Assembly (NCBI RefSeq): GCF_016446285.1
Contig: NZ_CP054140.1
Location: 2,966,001 to 3,030,000, forward strand
DNA from: Desulfobulbus oligotrophicus
Lineage (GTDB): Bacteria; Desulfobacterota; Desulfobulbia; Desulfobulbales; Desulfobulbaceae
Direction: 5' to 3'
DNA length: 64,000 bases
The position numbers and the translations under genes are program-made. Position 1 is the stretch's first letter; each line of letters opens with the position of its first letter. The notes under the pieces are model-generated. The model was given only the letters and a program-made list of their open reading frames with translations. It did no database searches and was not told the origin of the DNA. Shown here piece after piece: positions 55,178-63,887 of the stretch.

Positions 55178-55552
55178 TTACTTTCCCGCTGGCGGAGCAG
55201 TATCACCACCGCCCTGATACTGCCAACCCGGTCCTCCTCCTGGACAGGGACAACAGTACCCACCACCTCTCGGCCCCATCATTCCTCTACCCATGCCATG
55301 CCCTCTCCCATAGCCCTGATGCCACCCACGGGGACCCATATACTTCTGCCGCTCGTCCGGCCCCATCTGGCTGAGTCGCTTCCACCACTCGGTATGGAAG
55401 TTATTCCACTCTTCCGGGGTGGCGTTGTACATGGTACCGCGATGGGTATTTAACTCATCATTGGACATCCGGGAATAATCCACTGCCCAGGCGGTTCCGG
55501 CTGCCATACACACAACCGAAAGGACCAACAGTATTTTTTTCATCGTGTTCAT
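55178..55552 (-). CDS. Small periplasmic ZraP-like protein with Gly/Cys/His-rich tail
   Basis: 124 residues: signal peptide (KKILLVLSVVCMAAGTAWA), a helical part (SRMSNDELNTHRGTMYNATP, EWWKRLSQMGPDERQKYM), then a tail of Gly, Met, Arg and His repeats with YCCPCPGG. Size and layout resemble ZraP/CpxP-like zinc or stress proteins, although the LTxxQ motif is not seen. GAGGT six bases upstream supports the start. Convergent with its probable regulator, and preceded by a sigma54-like promoter. Confidence 0.72.
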   Translation of the reverse strand: MNTMKKILLVLSVVCMAAGTAWAVDYSRMSNDELNTHRGTMYNATPEEWNNFHTEWWKRLSQMGPDERQKYMGPRGWHQGYGRGHGMGRGMMGPRGGGYCCPCPGGGPGWQYQGGGDTAPPAGK

Positions 55553-55627
55553 CGTCTGACCTCACTGACATAGTGGTTACTCTGAGCGTTCCTCCAAGGG
55601 AACATCGGTTTTCCTGCCCAATACCAT

Positions 55628-55642
55628 TCAACATTCATGCCA
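55628..55642 (-). promoter_or_regulatory. Sigma54-like promoter for the ZraP-like gene
   Basis: Minus-strand TGGCAT, five bases, TTGA: -24 element nearly consensus, -12 element TTGA instead of TTGC. It lies 76 bases before the start codon, downstream of a group of TCGACA sites and next to an NtrC-type regulator operon, which raises the likelihood. Confidence 0.5.
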
Positions 55643-55712
55643 GAAAGGTAGTATAAAAAATGGCGGTATACTCACCCAGCGGAGCACATTGCGGGCTCGT
55701 TCACCCCAACAT

Positions 55713-55750
55713 TTCGACATCTCATCGACATGCTCGACAAAATTGTCGAA
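55713..55750 (-). promoter_or_regulatory. Clustered TCGACA sites, probable activator-binding region
   Basis: Three direct copies (TTCGACA 55713, ATCGACA 55724, CTCGACA 55733) and one inverted copy (TGTCGAA 55744). The last two form TCGACAA-AA-TTGTCGA, an almost perfect 16-base palindrome. Located 71-122 bases upstream of the sigma54-like promoter, the usual distance for an NtrC-type enhancer. It also adjoins the tilS stop codon, but the two-base loop makes a terminator unlikely. Confidence 0.55.
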
Positions 55751-55752
55751 AA

Positions 55753-56790
55753 TCAGTGCGTCTGAAGACGACCACGCCAGGGACCTTTTCCCTGTGGGTA
55801 CGAAAAGAGCATGTACGAACGGCTGACCACCACCCGTAATCCGCGGCGAAGATGCAGTTCACTGCTGCTGCGACCGGAACGACCGAGTGCCGCAACAGCC
55901 AGGATCTGGGCATGATGGGCTGCAGCATCAAGTTTCCACAGAAGCTGTTCGATCAGACGGCGCTGCAGGGCTGCATGCAACTGTATAAAGGCAGGACGGT
56001 GAAGACGGCAAAAGGGATGACCACTGCCATCAACAGCCAGCCGGTCGACCACCCTGTCCCAGCACTGGCTAAGGAGTTGTGCCAACAACTCCTCATCCTC
56101 GGCCAGGTTGGCAGCGGTTTTCAGAAGAGCGGAACGGATACCTGCATCAAACCGTGTTTCTAAAAAAGGAAGGAGTTCAAGACGGATGCGGTTGCGCAGG
56201 AAGTGGACTTCATCGTTACTTGAATCGTGACAGAAGACAATCCCCTGATCCTGCAGATAGGCAAGCAGTTCGGCTTTACGAATACCCAAAAGGGGTCGAA
56301 TCACATGACCTGTCTGCTGGGACATCCCGGACAGTGCCTTACGGCCACCACCCCGGAACAGTCGCAGTAAAACCTCTTCCGCCTGGTCATCAGCGGTATG
56401 CGCCACGGCCAACAGGCTGGTTCCCCACTGTCGGCTCAGCTGTGCAAAGGCACGATACCGTACTTCCCGTGCGGCATGCTCCACCGACAGCCTGCGTTCC
56501 GCAGCCTCGCCATGGACATCAACGCTGATGCGTATACTCTCAATACCCAGAGAATCGGCGGCCTGCTGCACACAATGCCACTCCAGCGGGGTCTCTTCCG
56601 GTCGCAAACCATGATCGATATAGGCTGCAAACAGAGTAAACGAACAGAGGTGCCGAAGTGCTGCCAGGATATGGAGCAATGCCATCGAATCAGCACCCCC
56701 GGATACACCGATCAGTACCCGACTCCCCTGCACCGGTTCCGGTAAGCCGGCCAGGACCCGTTGCACCGTCATCTCAAGAGGATGTGCCAT
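55753..56790 (-). CDS. tilS: tRNA(Ile)-lysidine synthetase
   Basis: Converts C34 of the AUA-reading tRNA(Ile) to lysidine. 345 residues with the PP-loop VLIGVSGGADSMALLHIL, the DHGLRPEE and AVAHTADDQAEEVLLRLFRGG motifs and FLRNRIRLELLPFL. The C-terminal substrate-binding domain is short compared with E. coli. An alternative ATG at 56772 shares ATGA with the end of a small upstream frame; the first ATG has the better ribosome site. Confidence 0.94.
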   Translation of the reverse strand: MAHPLEMTVQRVLAGLPEPVQGSRVLIGVSGGADSMALLHILAALRHLCSFTLFAAYIDHGLRPEETPLEWHCVQQAADSLGIESIRISVDVHGEAAERRLSVEHAAREVRYRAFAQLSRQWGTSLLAVAHTADDQAEEVLLRLFRGGGRKALSGMSQQTGHVIRPLLGIRKAELLAYLQDQGIVFCHDSSNDEVHFLRNRIRLELLPFLETRFDAGIRSALLKTAANLAEDEELLAQLLSQCWDRVVDRLAVDGSGHPFCRLHRPAFIQLHAALQRRLIEQLLWKLDAAAHHAQILAVAALGRSGRSSSELHLRRGLRVVVSRSYMLFSYPQGKGPWRGRLQTH

Positions 56791-56927
56791 TCTTCAACCT
56801 GCTGTTGCCCTGTGGCCACAACGTCTGTCCAACGTGCACCTGCAGCAAAGACAGAATGTATCTGATCAACCTCCTCCTTTCTGATGATGCTTTCGATGGC
56901 ATGTCCTGCCTGCAGCCGATCAATCAC
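56769..56927 (-). CDS. Possible small gene overlapping tilS start
   Basis: An open frame of about 52 codons from GTG (56927), filling the gap between pntB and tilS and ending in an ATGA at the second tilS methionine. The encoded peptide (IESIIRKEEVDQIHSVFAAG, ARWTDVVATGQQQVEEWHIL) has a balanced, protein-like composition. No ribosome site is obvious and no family is recognised. An ATG start at 57005 would overlap pntB by 53 bases. Confidence 0.3.
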   Translation of the reverse strand: MIDRLQAGHAIESIIRKEEVDQIHSVFAAGARWTDVVATGQQQVEEWHILLR

Positions 56928-56952
56928 TGGTTTTATCGCAGAACTTCCGGGC

Positions 56953-58344
56953 TCAGCCTCCGCTCTTAAATTCGGCCACCAGAGCCTGAATCGATGCTTT
57001 GGCATCACCAAAATACATCCGGGTGTTCTCGCGGAAGAAAAGTGCATTCTCGATCCCGGCAAAACCCGGACTCATCGATCGTTTCAGAACAATGACGGTC
57101 TTGGCCCGGTATGTCTCAATAATAGGCATCCCGTAAATCGGGCTGTTCTCTTCAAACACAGCGGCCGGATTGACAACATCGTTGGCACCGATGACCACAC
57201 AGACATCAACAGCATCCATTCGCGGGTTGATATCGTCCATCTCCACCAACTGATCGTAGGAGACGTTGGCCTCGGCAAGAAGCACGTTCATATGACCGGG
57301 CATTCGGCCGGCCACCGGATGGATAGCATAAACGACCTCACTGCCGTTTGCCTCCAGCAGATCACCCAGCTCCTTGACGACATGCTGGGCCTGGGCAACC
57401 GCCAGCCCATACCCCGGAACAAAGGCCACCGAATCTGCCGCCTCAAGGATATAGTAGACATCCTCGGCACTGGCCGGTTTGACCTCACCCTGCAGTTCTT
57501 TATCCCCGCTCTGCTTCACGGTGCCTGAACCAAATCCGGAAAAGAGCACATTGGCTAAAGAACGGTTCATAGCCTTGCACATGATCTGCGTGAGGATAAT
57601 ACCGCTTGCCCCGACCAATGCTCCAGCAACAATGAGGATGTTGTTGGAGACCACGAAACCGGCGGCACAGGCGGCAAGTCCCGAGTAACTGTTCAAGAGC
57701 GAAATAACCACCGGCATATCTGCTCCGCCGATGGGAATGGTTGAGGTTACACCAAAGCCGAGCGCGATGAGGACAAGCAGTACAAAAAAGAAATACCCGA
57801 ACAGTGAGGTGGAGGTCAGGTAAAAGAGCGCTGCCGTCCCAAACACCATCAGCAGGATACCGGCATTGATCAGATGTTGCCCCTTGAACACGATCGCCTT
57901 TTGCGGCAGTTTGCCGGCGAGTTTACCAAAGGCCACCATGGATCCGGTAAAGGTGACACCACCGATGAAGACCGATATGGCGGCAATGATAACTATGGTC
58001 GGTACCATGGCTGGGTTTTGATGGTACTCCGACCAGGCCAGCAGTAGGGAGGCCAGCCCTCCAAACCCGTTGAACAGGGCGACCATCTCCGGCATGGCGG
58101 TCATCTTGACGAAATAGGCGCCGGTCATCCCCAAAAGACTGCCGATCACCATACCGATAAGGATCCAGCGGAAGTCAAGTCCCTGGGCAAGAAGAGTGGC
58201 AACAATGGCGATGAGCATACCCAGAGCGGAAATCAGGTTGCCGCGACGGGCTGTAGCCGGCGAGCTGAGCATTTTCAGCCCAAACACAAAAAGAGCTGCC
58301 GATACTACATAGACAAAATTGATTTCAATCTGGTCGAGATTCAC
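56953..58344 (-). CDS. pntB: NAD(P) transhydrogenase subunit beta
   Basis: 463-residue membrane subunit of the proton-pumping transhydrogenase. About nine membrane segments in residues 1-270, then the NADPH-binding domain III (FVPGYGLAVAQAQHVVKEL, HPVAGRMPGHMNVLLAEA, VIGANDVVNPAA, RSMSPGFAGIENALFF). Exchanges hydride between NADH and NADP using the proton gradient. Overlaps pntA2 by 4 bases. Confidence 0.96.
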   Translation of the reverse strand: MNLDQIEINFVYVVSAALFVFGLKMLSSPATARRGNLISALGMLIAIVATLLAQGLDFRWILIGMVIGSLLGMTGAYFVKMTAMPEMVALFNGFGGLASLLLAWSEYHQNPAMVPTIVIIAAISVFIGGVTFTGSMVAFGKLAGKLPQKAIVFKGQHLINAGILLMVFGTAALFYLTSTSLFGYFFFVLLVLIALGFGVTSTIPIGGADMPVVISLLNSYSGLAACAAGFVVSNNILIVAGALVGASGIILTQIMCKAMNRSLANVLFSGFGSGTVKQSGDKELQGEVKPASAEDVYYILEAADSVAFVPGYGLAVAQAQHVVKELGDLLEANGSEVVYAIHPVAGRMPGHMNVLLAEANVSYDQLVEMDDINPRMDAVDVCVVIGANDVVNPAAVFEENSPIYGMPIIETYRAKTVIVLKRSMSPGFAGIENALFFRENTRMYFGDAKASIQALVAEFKSGG

Positions 58345-58646
58345 TGCGCCCCTCCCTTGTCTTTCTTCTTGAACATGGACAGCATTCGATCGGTGACCGC
58401 GTACCCACCGACAACATTGATGGTGGCCAGAATCACGGCCAGGGTACCGAGGACCGTGGTAAAACCATGGTTGGAAAGCTGCATCGAAGCCAACGCTCCG
58501 ATCAGGGTGATCCCGGAGATGGCGTTGGATCCGGACATGAGCGGCGTGTGCAGTGTTGACGGCACCTTGGAGATCACTTCAAAGCCAAGGAAAATAGTCA
58601 GTACAAAGATAAACGTTAAAAAAACAGCGGTCATTATGCACCTCAC
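58341..58646 (-). CDS. pntA2: NAD(P) transhydrogenase subunit alpha, membrane part
   Basis: 101 residues with three or four membrane segments (FLTFIFVLTIFLGFEVI; TPLMSGSNAISGITLIGALA; TTVLGTLAVILATINVVGG) and the ending YAVTDRMLSMFKKK typical of PntAB. In this three-gene form the alpha subunit is split. It overlaps both neighbours by 4 bases. Confidence 0.95.
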   Translation of the reverse strand: MRCIMTAVFLTFIFVLTIFLGFEVISKVPSTLHTPLMSGSNAISGITLIGALASMQLSNHGFTTVLGTLAVILATINVVGGYAVTDRMLSMFKKKDKGGAQ

Positions 58647-59779
58647 TTGTGCATGATATTTTTATACATTTCACTAAAGATCGCCCCGTTGTGGGTAACC
58701 AGTGCTCCTTTGATAATCTCGTCGTCCAGGTTCAGATGAAAGGCGTTCTCCTCTTTATTCCAGAAATGGCTCAAAAAGTTGCCGAGGTTGTTAGAATACA
58801 TCTGGCTTGCGGCCAGGGCCACCTTGCCGGGCAGATTACCTATCCCTATAACCTTAACCCCCTCAATCTCCACGACTTTATCCACCTCTGATCCCTCAAC
58901 ATTACCACCGGTTTCCACTGCCATATCAACAATAACCGATCCCGGCTGCATCTGGGCGATCATGGCATGGTCAACGATACGCGGAGCCGGTCGGCCAAAG
59001 AGCTGGGCCGTGGTGATGACGATGTCCGCCTGGCTACAGGCCTTGGCCATCCCCTGTTTTTGCAGGGCAAGCTGCTCCGGGGTCAGCTGGGTCGCATACC
59101 CGTCTTTGGTCTGGCCTGTTTCGCCGATATCTATCTTGACAAATTTAGCACCAAGCGACTTGACCTGTTCTTCCACCACCGGTCTGGTGTCAAAGGCTTC
59201 AACCCTGGCGCCCAGTCGTCTGGCCGTGGCAATGGCCTGCAGACCGGCAACCCCGACTCCGATGATGAAGACCTTGCCCGGCTTGATGGTACCGGCCGGT
59301 GTTGTCATCATCGGCAGGATCTTATCCAGGTGGGAGGCTCCCAGTAACACCGAAACATAGCCGGCAAGATTTGCCTGGGAACTGAGTACATCCATCTTCT
59401 GCGCCAGGGTGGTCCGGGGAATCATCTCCAGACTGACGCCGCTGATACGGGCCGTGACCATGGCCTCAACCAGTGCCACCTCATTGAAGGGGTCGAGATA
59501 ACTCACATGGAGGGCACCCTGTCGCATGAGGGGTATCTCGCTTAACGGTGGTTTACGTAAACGAAGAACAATATCAGCATTGGCGAGCATCTCTTCGCGT
59601 GCCGGGGAGACACGCGCCCCCACGGCCTCGTAGGCAGCATCGTCAAACCGACATGTCGCCCCGACCCCGGCTTCCACCACCACTTCTGCACCGAGCTTCA
59701 CCAAACGTTCAACCGTTGCCGGTACCATGGGCACCCTGGTTTCTCCGGGATGGACCTCTTTCATTACCGCAATATTCAT
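58643..59779 (-). CDS. pntA1: NAD(P) transhydrogenase subunit alpha, soluble part
   Basis: 378 residues, alanine dehydrogenase-like NAD(H)-binding domain I: MNIAVMKEVHPGETRVPMVP, SSQANLAGYVSVL, VGVAGLQAIATARRLGARVE, GYATQLTP and VIVDMAVETGGNVEG. The ATG at 59779 has AAGGAG at seven bases; a GTG two codons earlier is less likely. First gene of pntA1-pntA2-pntB. Confidence 0.95.
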   Translation of the reverse strand: MNIAVMKEVHPGETRVPMVPATVERLVKLGAEVVVEAGVGATCRFDDAAYEAVGARVSPAREEMLANADIVLRLRKPPLSEIPLMRQGALHVSYLDPFNEVALVEAMVTARISGVSLEMIPRTTLAQKMDVLSSQANLAGYVSVLLGASHLDKILPMMTTPAGTIKPGKVFIIGVGVAGLQAIATARRLGARVEAFDTRPVVEEQVKSLGAKFVKIDIGETGQTKDGYATQLTPEQLALQKQGMAKACSQADIVITTAQLFGRPAPRIVDHAMIAQMQPGSVIVDMAVETGGNVEGSEVDKVVEIEGVKVIGIGNLPGKVALAASQMYSNNLGNFLSHFWNKEENAFHLNLDDEIIKGALVTHNGAIFSEMYKNIMHK

Positions 59780-59866
59780 AAACACACTCCTTATACAAAG
59801 ACAAAAAAAGCAGTGCCAGGGGCAACCACTTTCAACAGTTGGAGAATAAGATGTATAAAAATACTG

Positions 59867-61330
59867 TTACGATACGCTGTCCGCCGGTTTACTCAACAAC
59901 GTTAACAACCGGTCATGGATACCGTCAAACCCACCGTTGGAAAGGATAACGACTATGTCACCGGCCATACAATCTGTAACAAGTGCCGTCAGGATGGCAT
60001 CCGTATCGGCGTAGGCCCGGGCAGGTAGACCCTGTGCGGCCAGATCCGCCGCAAGCCTGGCTGATGAAAACTGCTCTTCCAAGGAGAGGGTATCCAGAGG
60101 CACGTGCTCACGAATCAACACGCGATCAGCAGCAGAAAACACACCGGCATACTCCTTTTGAAACACGGCCCGCCGGCTGGTATTGGTGCGCGGCTCAAAC
60201 ACGACCACCAACCGGTTGTCCGGCCAGGCCAGGCGCAGGGCCTGCAGCGTCTCCCGGACCGCGGTCGGATGGTGAGCAAAATCATCAACAACTGTGATCC
60301 CACCTACCTGCCCCCGGATCTGTTGGCGGCGTTTCACCCCTTCAAAAGACGCCAGCCCGGAAAAAATCGCCTCAACAGAAAAACCAAGATGGTTGAGCAG
60401 GGCAATGACGGCCAGGGCATTCAGGCAGTTGTGCAATCCCGGCATGGGCAGGCGGCAGCGCCCCACAAACTGCCCTTTATGATACACTGAAAACGTGCTG
60501 GTCAGGCCCTCCATCTGCAGATCAGACACACGCCAGTGACAATGCCGTCCTGTTCCATAGCTGATCACCGGACAACGGGCATTGTTGCGGGCCAGCTCCG
60601 CCACCACCGGATCATCAAAGTTTGCCACCAGCACCCCTTTGCCGGGAAGACGGCCGATAAATTTGGAAAAAGAGGCCTGCACCGCGTCAAAATCAGCAAA
60701 GATGTCGGCATGATCAAACTCCACTGAGGTGAGAATAGCGCACTCTGCCTGATAATGGTGGAACTTCGACACCTTGTTAAAAAAGGCGGTGTCGTACTCA
60801 TCCCCTTCAACCACAAAGAACCGGCCGTCACTGAGATGGAAGTTACGGCCAAAGGCTTCAACCAGACCACCGATCATAAACCCGGGAGTAGCACCCAGAC
60901 GATGCAACGTTGTCGCCAGCATGGAAGAGGTGGTTGTTTTACCATGGGTACCGGCTACCACAAGCGAACGCTTACCGGTAAGAAAGAAATGCGCCAGGGC
61001 CTGGGGCATGGACAGATATGGCAGGCCCAGCCGGGAAAGCTCCACAGCCTCGGGGTTGGTGACCCGCACCACATTACCGACAATCACCAGATCAGTGCGC
61101 GCAGTGAGATGAGCAGCAGCATAGCCCTGCATCACCGGAATACCCAGATCAGCCAGAAAATCAGACATCGGTGGATACACATTCTGATCCGAACCGGTGA
61201 TCGCATATCCCTTTTCCTGCAGCATACCGGCAAGAGCGGCCATACCGGTGCCGCAGATACCGATCAGGTGGATACGCCGCACATCGGCCGGCGCCCTGTT
61301 CAGAGACGGATCAAGCAGTGTGTTGCTCAT
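59867..61330 (-). CDS. mpl: UDP-MurNAc:L-Ala-gamma-D-Glu-meso-DAP ligase (murein recycling)
   Basis: 487 residues of the Mur ligase family. IHLIGICGTGMAALAGML and ITGSDQNVYPPMSDFL are closer to Mpl than to MurC. The ATP loop is VAGTHGKTTTSSMLA; VEGDEYDTAFF, VDDFAHHPTAVRETL and the C-terminal domain VFEPRTNTSRRAVFQ follow. Reattaches recovered murein tripeptide to UDP-MurNAc. MurC itself is the alternative, but it normally sits with murB/ftsQ. Overlaps the small gene upstream by an ATGA. Confidence 0.9.
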   Translation of the reverse strand: MSNTLLDPSLNRAPADVRRIHLIGICGTGMAALAGMLQEKGYAITGSDQNVYPPMSDFLADLGIPVMQGYAAAHLTARTDLVIVGNVVRVTNPEAVELSRLGLPYLSMPQALAHFFLTGKRSLVVAGTHGKTTTSSMLATTLHRLGATPGFMIGGLVEAFGRNFHLSDGRFFVVEGDEYDTAFFNKVSKFHHYQAECAILTSVEFDHADIFADFDAVQASFSKFIGRLPGKGVLVANFDDPVVAELARNNARCPVISYGTGRHCHWRVSDLQMEGLTSTFSVYHKGQFVGRCRLPMPGLHNCLNALAVIALLNHLGFSVEAIFSGLASFEGVKRRQQIRGQVGGITVVDDFAHHPTAVRETLQALRLAWPDNRLVVVFEPRTNTSRRAVFQKEYAGVFSAADRVLIREHVPLDTLSLEEQFSSARLAADLAAQGLPARAYADTDAILTALVTDCMAGDIVVILSNGGFDGIHDRLLTLLSKPADSVS

Positions 61331-61509
61331 TTGGAACGTACCGTCTGCTCGATAGCCTTATACACCCGATCAAAGGTGTCCGCAAAGGAGGCCGGAGTCA
61401 GACGGCCGACTTCAATGAACTTGACGACAATCTCTTTGGTGACTTTGAAAATCGCCTCCTGGCTGACCTCTTGCCGGCCGGTTGCCCGGCTTTTGTCTTC
61501 TTCACCCAT
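61327..61509 (-). CDS. Small protein coupled to mpl, unknown function
   Basis: 60 residues, charged and probably helical: MGEEDKSRATGRQEVSQEAI, then VTKEIVVKFIEVGRLTPASF. No signal peptide or cysteine. ATGA overlap with mpl and protein-like composition support a real gene. A large terminator-like hairpin ends 24 bases before its start codon. Confidence 0.7.
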   Translation of the reverse strand: MGEEDKSRATGRQEVSQEAIFKVTKEIVVKFIEVGRLTPASFADTFDRVYKAIEQTVRSK

Positions 61510-61532
61510 GACTGTTCTCTTTGAGTACCTGC

Positions 61533-61585
61533 AAAAAACCCCTGTTACAGGAAGAAGGCCAATTCTTTACCGATTGTAACAGGGG
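61533..61585 (-). terminator. Large hairpin and T-run upstream of the mpl operon
   Basis: Perfect 11-bp inverted repeat (CCCCTGTTACA / TGTAACAGGGG) with a 25-base loop, followed on the minus strand by six T. It can terminate the transcript of the gene at 61678-62274. Because it directly precedes the next gene, it could also act as a leader attenuator. Confidence 0.7.
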
Positions 61586-61677
61586 CAACCACCCTCACAC
61601 GAAAAAAACCTCATCAGCATTTCCCGGGAGCCCGTGGTTTCTTCTCCGGAACACAGCGGCCTTTTCCACGCTCTCCA

Positions 61678-62274
61678 TCAATTTTTTTCCAGAATCTGAT
61701 AATCGATGGCCTCTCCATAGGCGAGCAGTTCTTCTTTTGTTGCCGGCCTGCCCTTCACGGTGACCACAAAACGGGAAGCGACCACCACGAAAAGTTCTCC
61801 GCTTTTCTTCTCGTTATCATACTTGAGAACAGCACGCTGCCCTTTAACGGTCTCCAGCTTACCGCCGCCGGCACCGGCAAACATCGGACTGTTCAACATC
61901 ATCAGCACCGATTGCAACACCGGTGAGTCGGAGACGATTTCAATGGCAACTGTGGACGTCTCTTTTTGATATTCACGACTGACCGTCACCCCGCCGCCGA
62001 GGATGGCTGCCCCCAATGCCTGAGCACTGGCCTCTTTCCCCTGCCAACCGGACAACGGTTCCGGCAGCATGGCCTTCATGCGCTCACTTTTCTGCTGCCG
62101 GACAAGCTGCGCCGCATAATCAAGGTTTGCGGCTGCTGCTGTATAATCACCGCTTGCATACTGTCGGGTTGCCTCTTTAATCGTGTCCAGTACATTATCC
62201 TCCGAGCGCACCGGTAGCGCACCGAGACAGACGGCCAATGACAACACAAAAAAGAGGAGAGAGTACTGAGACAC
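61678..62274 (-). CDS. Exported protein of unknown function
   Basis: 198 residues with a signal peptide (LLFFVLSLAVCLGALPV, cleavage near VRSEDN). The mature part begins with a helical repeat-like stretch (ATRQYASGDYTAAAANLDYA) and continues as alternating beta strands (TVAIEIVSDSPVLQSVLMML, GQRAVLKYDNEKKSGELFVV). I do not recognise the family with certainty. Followed by a terminator hairpin. Confidence 0.75.
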   Translation of the reverse strand: MSQYSLLFFVLSLAVCLGALPVRSEDNVLDTIKEATRQYASGDYTAAAANLDYAAQLVRQQKSERMKAMLPEPLSGWQGKEASAQALGAAILGGGVTVSREYQKETSTVAIEIVSDSPVLQSVLMMLNSPMFAGAGGGKLETVKGQRAVLKYDNEKKSGELFVVVASRFVVTVKGRPATKEELLAYGEAIDYQILEKN

Positions 62275-62574
62275 AGGAACCCCTGCAATGAATCGGAAAA
62301 AAAGTCAGCTCTCTGATACCAAGAGGCCTAAGAGGTGTCAAGTAAAGATCAGAAGGAGACCGTACGGTTCTTTCCTGATGGGAAAAACCTTGAAAATCTC
62401 TGATCCTCACAAGATCTCCTGAAAGCCCGGCCCGGACATCCGGGTTGCATAACATCTTGTATCCACCCATTACTATGCTGACCATTTTTTCGCCATTGCG
62501 CAGGCAACAGATCAGGGTATACTTTTCAGATACCCTGCCCTTCATCAACCAAACCACGTTTATCAAGAGGACGT
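62275..62574. other. Divergent intergenic region
   Basis: 300 bases between the exported-protein gene and the CYTH gene. A long minus-strand frame here has no ribosome site or protein-like composition and overlaps the signal peptide of the neighbouring gene. No clear promoter was assigned. Confidence 0.4.
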
Positions 62575-63051
62575 ATGGCGCAAGAAATAGAACGTAAATT
62601 TCTTCTTAAGAATGCACAGTGGCGGGGGCTGGCAGAGGGTGTTGTCTACCGTCAGGGATACCTCTGCGCAAGTCCTGAGCGAACAGTGCGGGTGCGCATT
62701 GTCGGTGATCAGGGATACCTGACAGTCAAAGGAGCCACCCTTGGGATGGTGCGCAGTGAGTACGAGTACACCATCCCTCTCGCAGATGCCCGGGAGATGC
62801 TCGATACCCTCTGCCCGCAACCGCAGATCGAAAAAAAACGCTACACCATCCCCTACCATGGCTGTATCTGGGAGGTTGACGAGTTTTCCGGCTTAAACCA
62901 GGGCCTGGTTGTTGCTGAAATCGAACTGACAAGTGAAGACCAGCCCTTTGACCGCCCCGAGTGGATCGGCCGGGAGGTGACGGGAGAGATGCGGTACTAC
63001 AACGCCGCCCTCTGTATCACGCCGTACACCACCTGGAAACCAGAGTCCTGA
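62575..63051 (+). CDS. CYTH-domain triphosphate-processing enzyme
   Basis: 158 residues. The CYTH signature IERKFLL (ExExK) is at the N-terminus, followed by basic and acidic strands lining the tunnel (RTVRVRIVGDQGYLTVKG, YEYTIPLADAREML, KKRYTIPYHGCIWEVDEF, GLVVAEIELTSED). Bacterial members of this size are inorganic triphosphatases. AGAGGA precedes the ATG. Single gene. Confidence 0.9.
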   Translation: MAQEIERKFLLKNAQWRGLAEGVVYRQGYLCASPERTVRVRIVGDQGYLTVKGATLGMVRSEYEYTIPLADAREMLDTLCPQPQIEKKRYTIPYHGCIWEVDEFSGLNQGLVVAEIELTSEDQPFDRPEWIGREVTGEMRYYNAALCITPYTTWKPES

Positions 63052-63073
63052 AACCCGTCAAGCAGCACAGGTG

Positions 63074-63868
63074 CTAGGAAGAGATGTCGGCTGTTTTGGA
63101 TGCGACCTCACTGTTTTTCACACCCTGCAGGCTGTTGAGAAGGTCCATCGGAACCGGAAAGACCAGAGTCGAACTCTTGTCACCAGCCACCTGGGTCAGC
63201 GTTTGCAAATATCGCAGCTGCATGGATGCCGGTTCTTTGGACAGCATCTCAGCTGCCTCACGCAGGGTTTGTGCCGCCTGTTTCTCACCTTCGGCATGGA
63301 TGATTTTAGCGCGGCGTTCACGTTCGGCTTCAGCCTGCTGGGCAATGGCACGAATCATGCTTTCATTCAGATCAATGTGTTTGATCTCAACGTTGATCAC
63401 CTTGATTCCCCACGAGTCGGTCTGGGCATCAAGAATCTGCTGAACAGCAAAATTGAGCCGCTCCCGTTCACTCAACATCTCATCCAGCTCATGTTTGCCA
63501 AGAACCGCCCGCAGCGTTGTCTGCGCCAGTTGACTGGTGGCAACGAGAAAGTTCTCCACCTGAATAATTGCCTTTTCCGGGTCAATCACACGAAAGAAGA
63601 CAATGGCATTCACCTTCACAGAGACGTTGTCTTTAGAAATCACGTCCTGAGACGGTACATCCATGGTCACCACCCGCAGGTCCACTTTGACGATCTGCTG
63701 AAGACCGGGAATGACGATCACCAGCCCGGGCCCTTTTACCTTCCAGAAACGGCCCAGCAGAAAGATGACTCCCCGCTCGTACTCCCGCAAAATCTTGATC
63801 GATGCAAAGACAAGCACAACCAGTGCGATCAATAAAGGAGCAAGACTGAACTGCATATTGAATACCAT
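63074..63868 (-). CDS. Slipin (stomatin/SPFH-family membrane protein)
   Basis: 264 residues: N-terminal hydrophobic hairpin ([19 protein letters not shown]), SPFH domain ([58 protein letters not shown]) and a helical coiled coil ([20 protein letters not shown]). Forms membrane microdomain assemblies. GGAGG seven bases ahead fixes the start. The NfeD-like gene directly upstream is its usual partner. Confidence 0.93.
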   Translation of the reverse strand: MVFNMQFSLAPLLIALVVLVFASIKILREYERGVIFLLGRFWKVKGPGLVIVIPGLQQIVKVDLRVVTMDVPSQDVISKDNVSVKVNAIVFFRVIDPEKAIIQVENFLVATSQLAQTTLRAVLGKHELDEMLSERERLNFAVQQILDAQTDSWGIKVINVEIKHIDLNESMIRAIAQQAEAERERRAKIIHAEGEKQAAQTLREAAEMLSKEPASMQLRYLQTLTQVAGDKSSTLVFPVPMDLLNSLQGVKNSEVASKTADISS

Positions 63869-63887
63869 ATAAAATCCTCCGGAACTG

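Noticed and set aside
62195-62566. 123-codon minus-strand frame between the exported-protein gene and the CYTH gene
   Set aside because: Overlaps the signal peptide region of a better-supported gene, has no ribosome site and no protein-like pattern.
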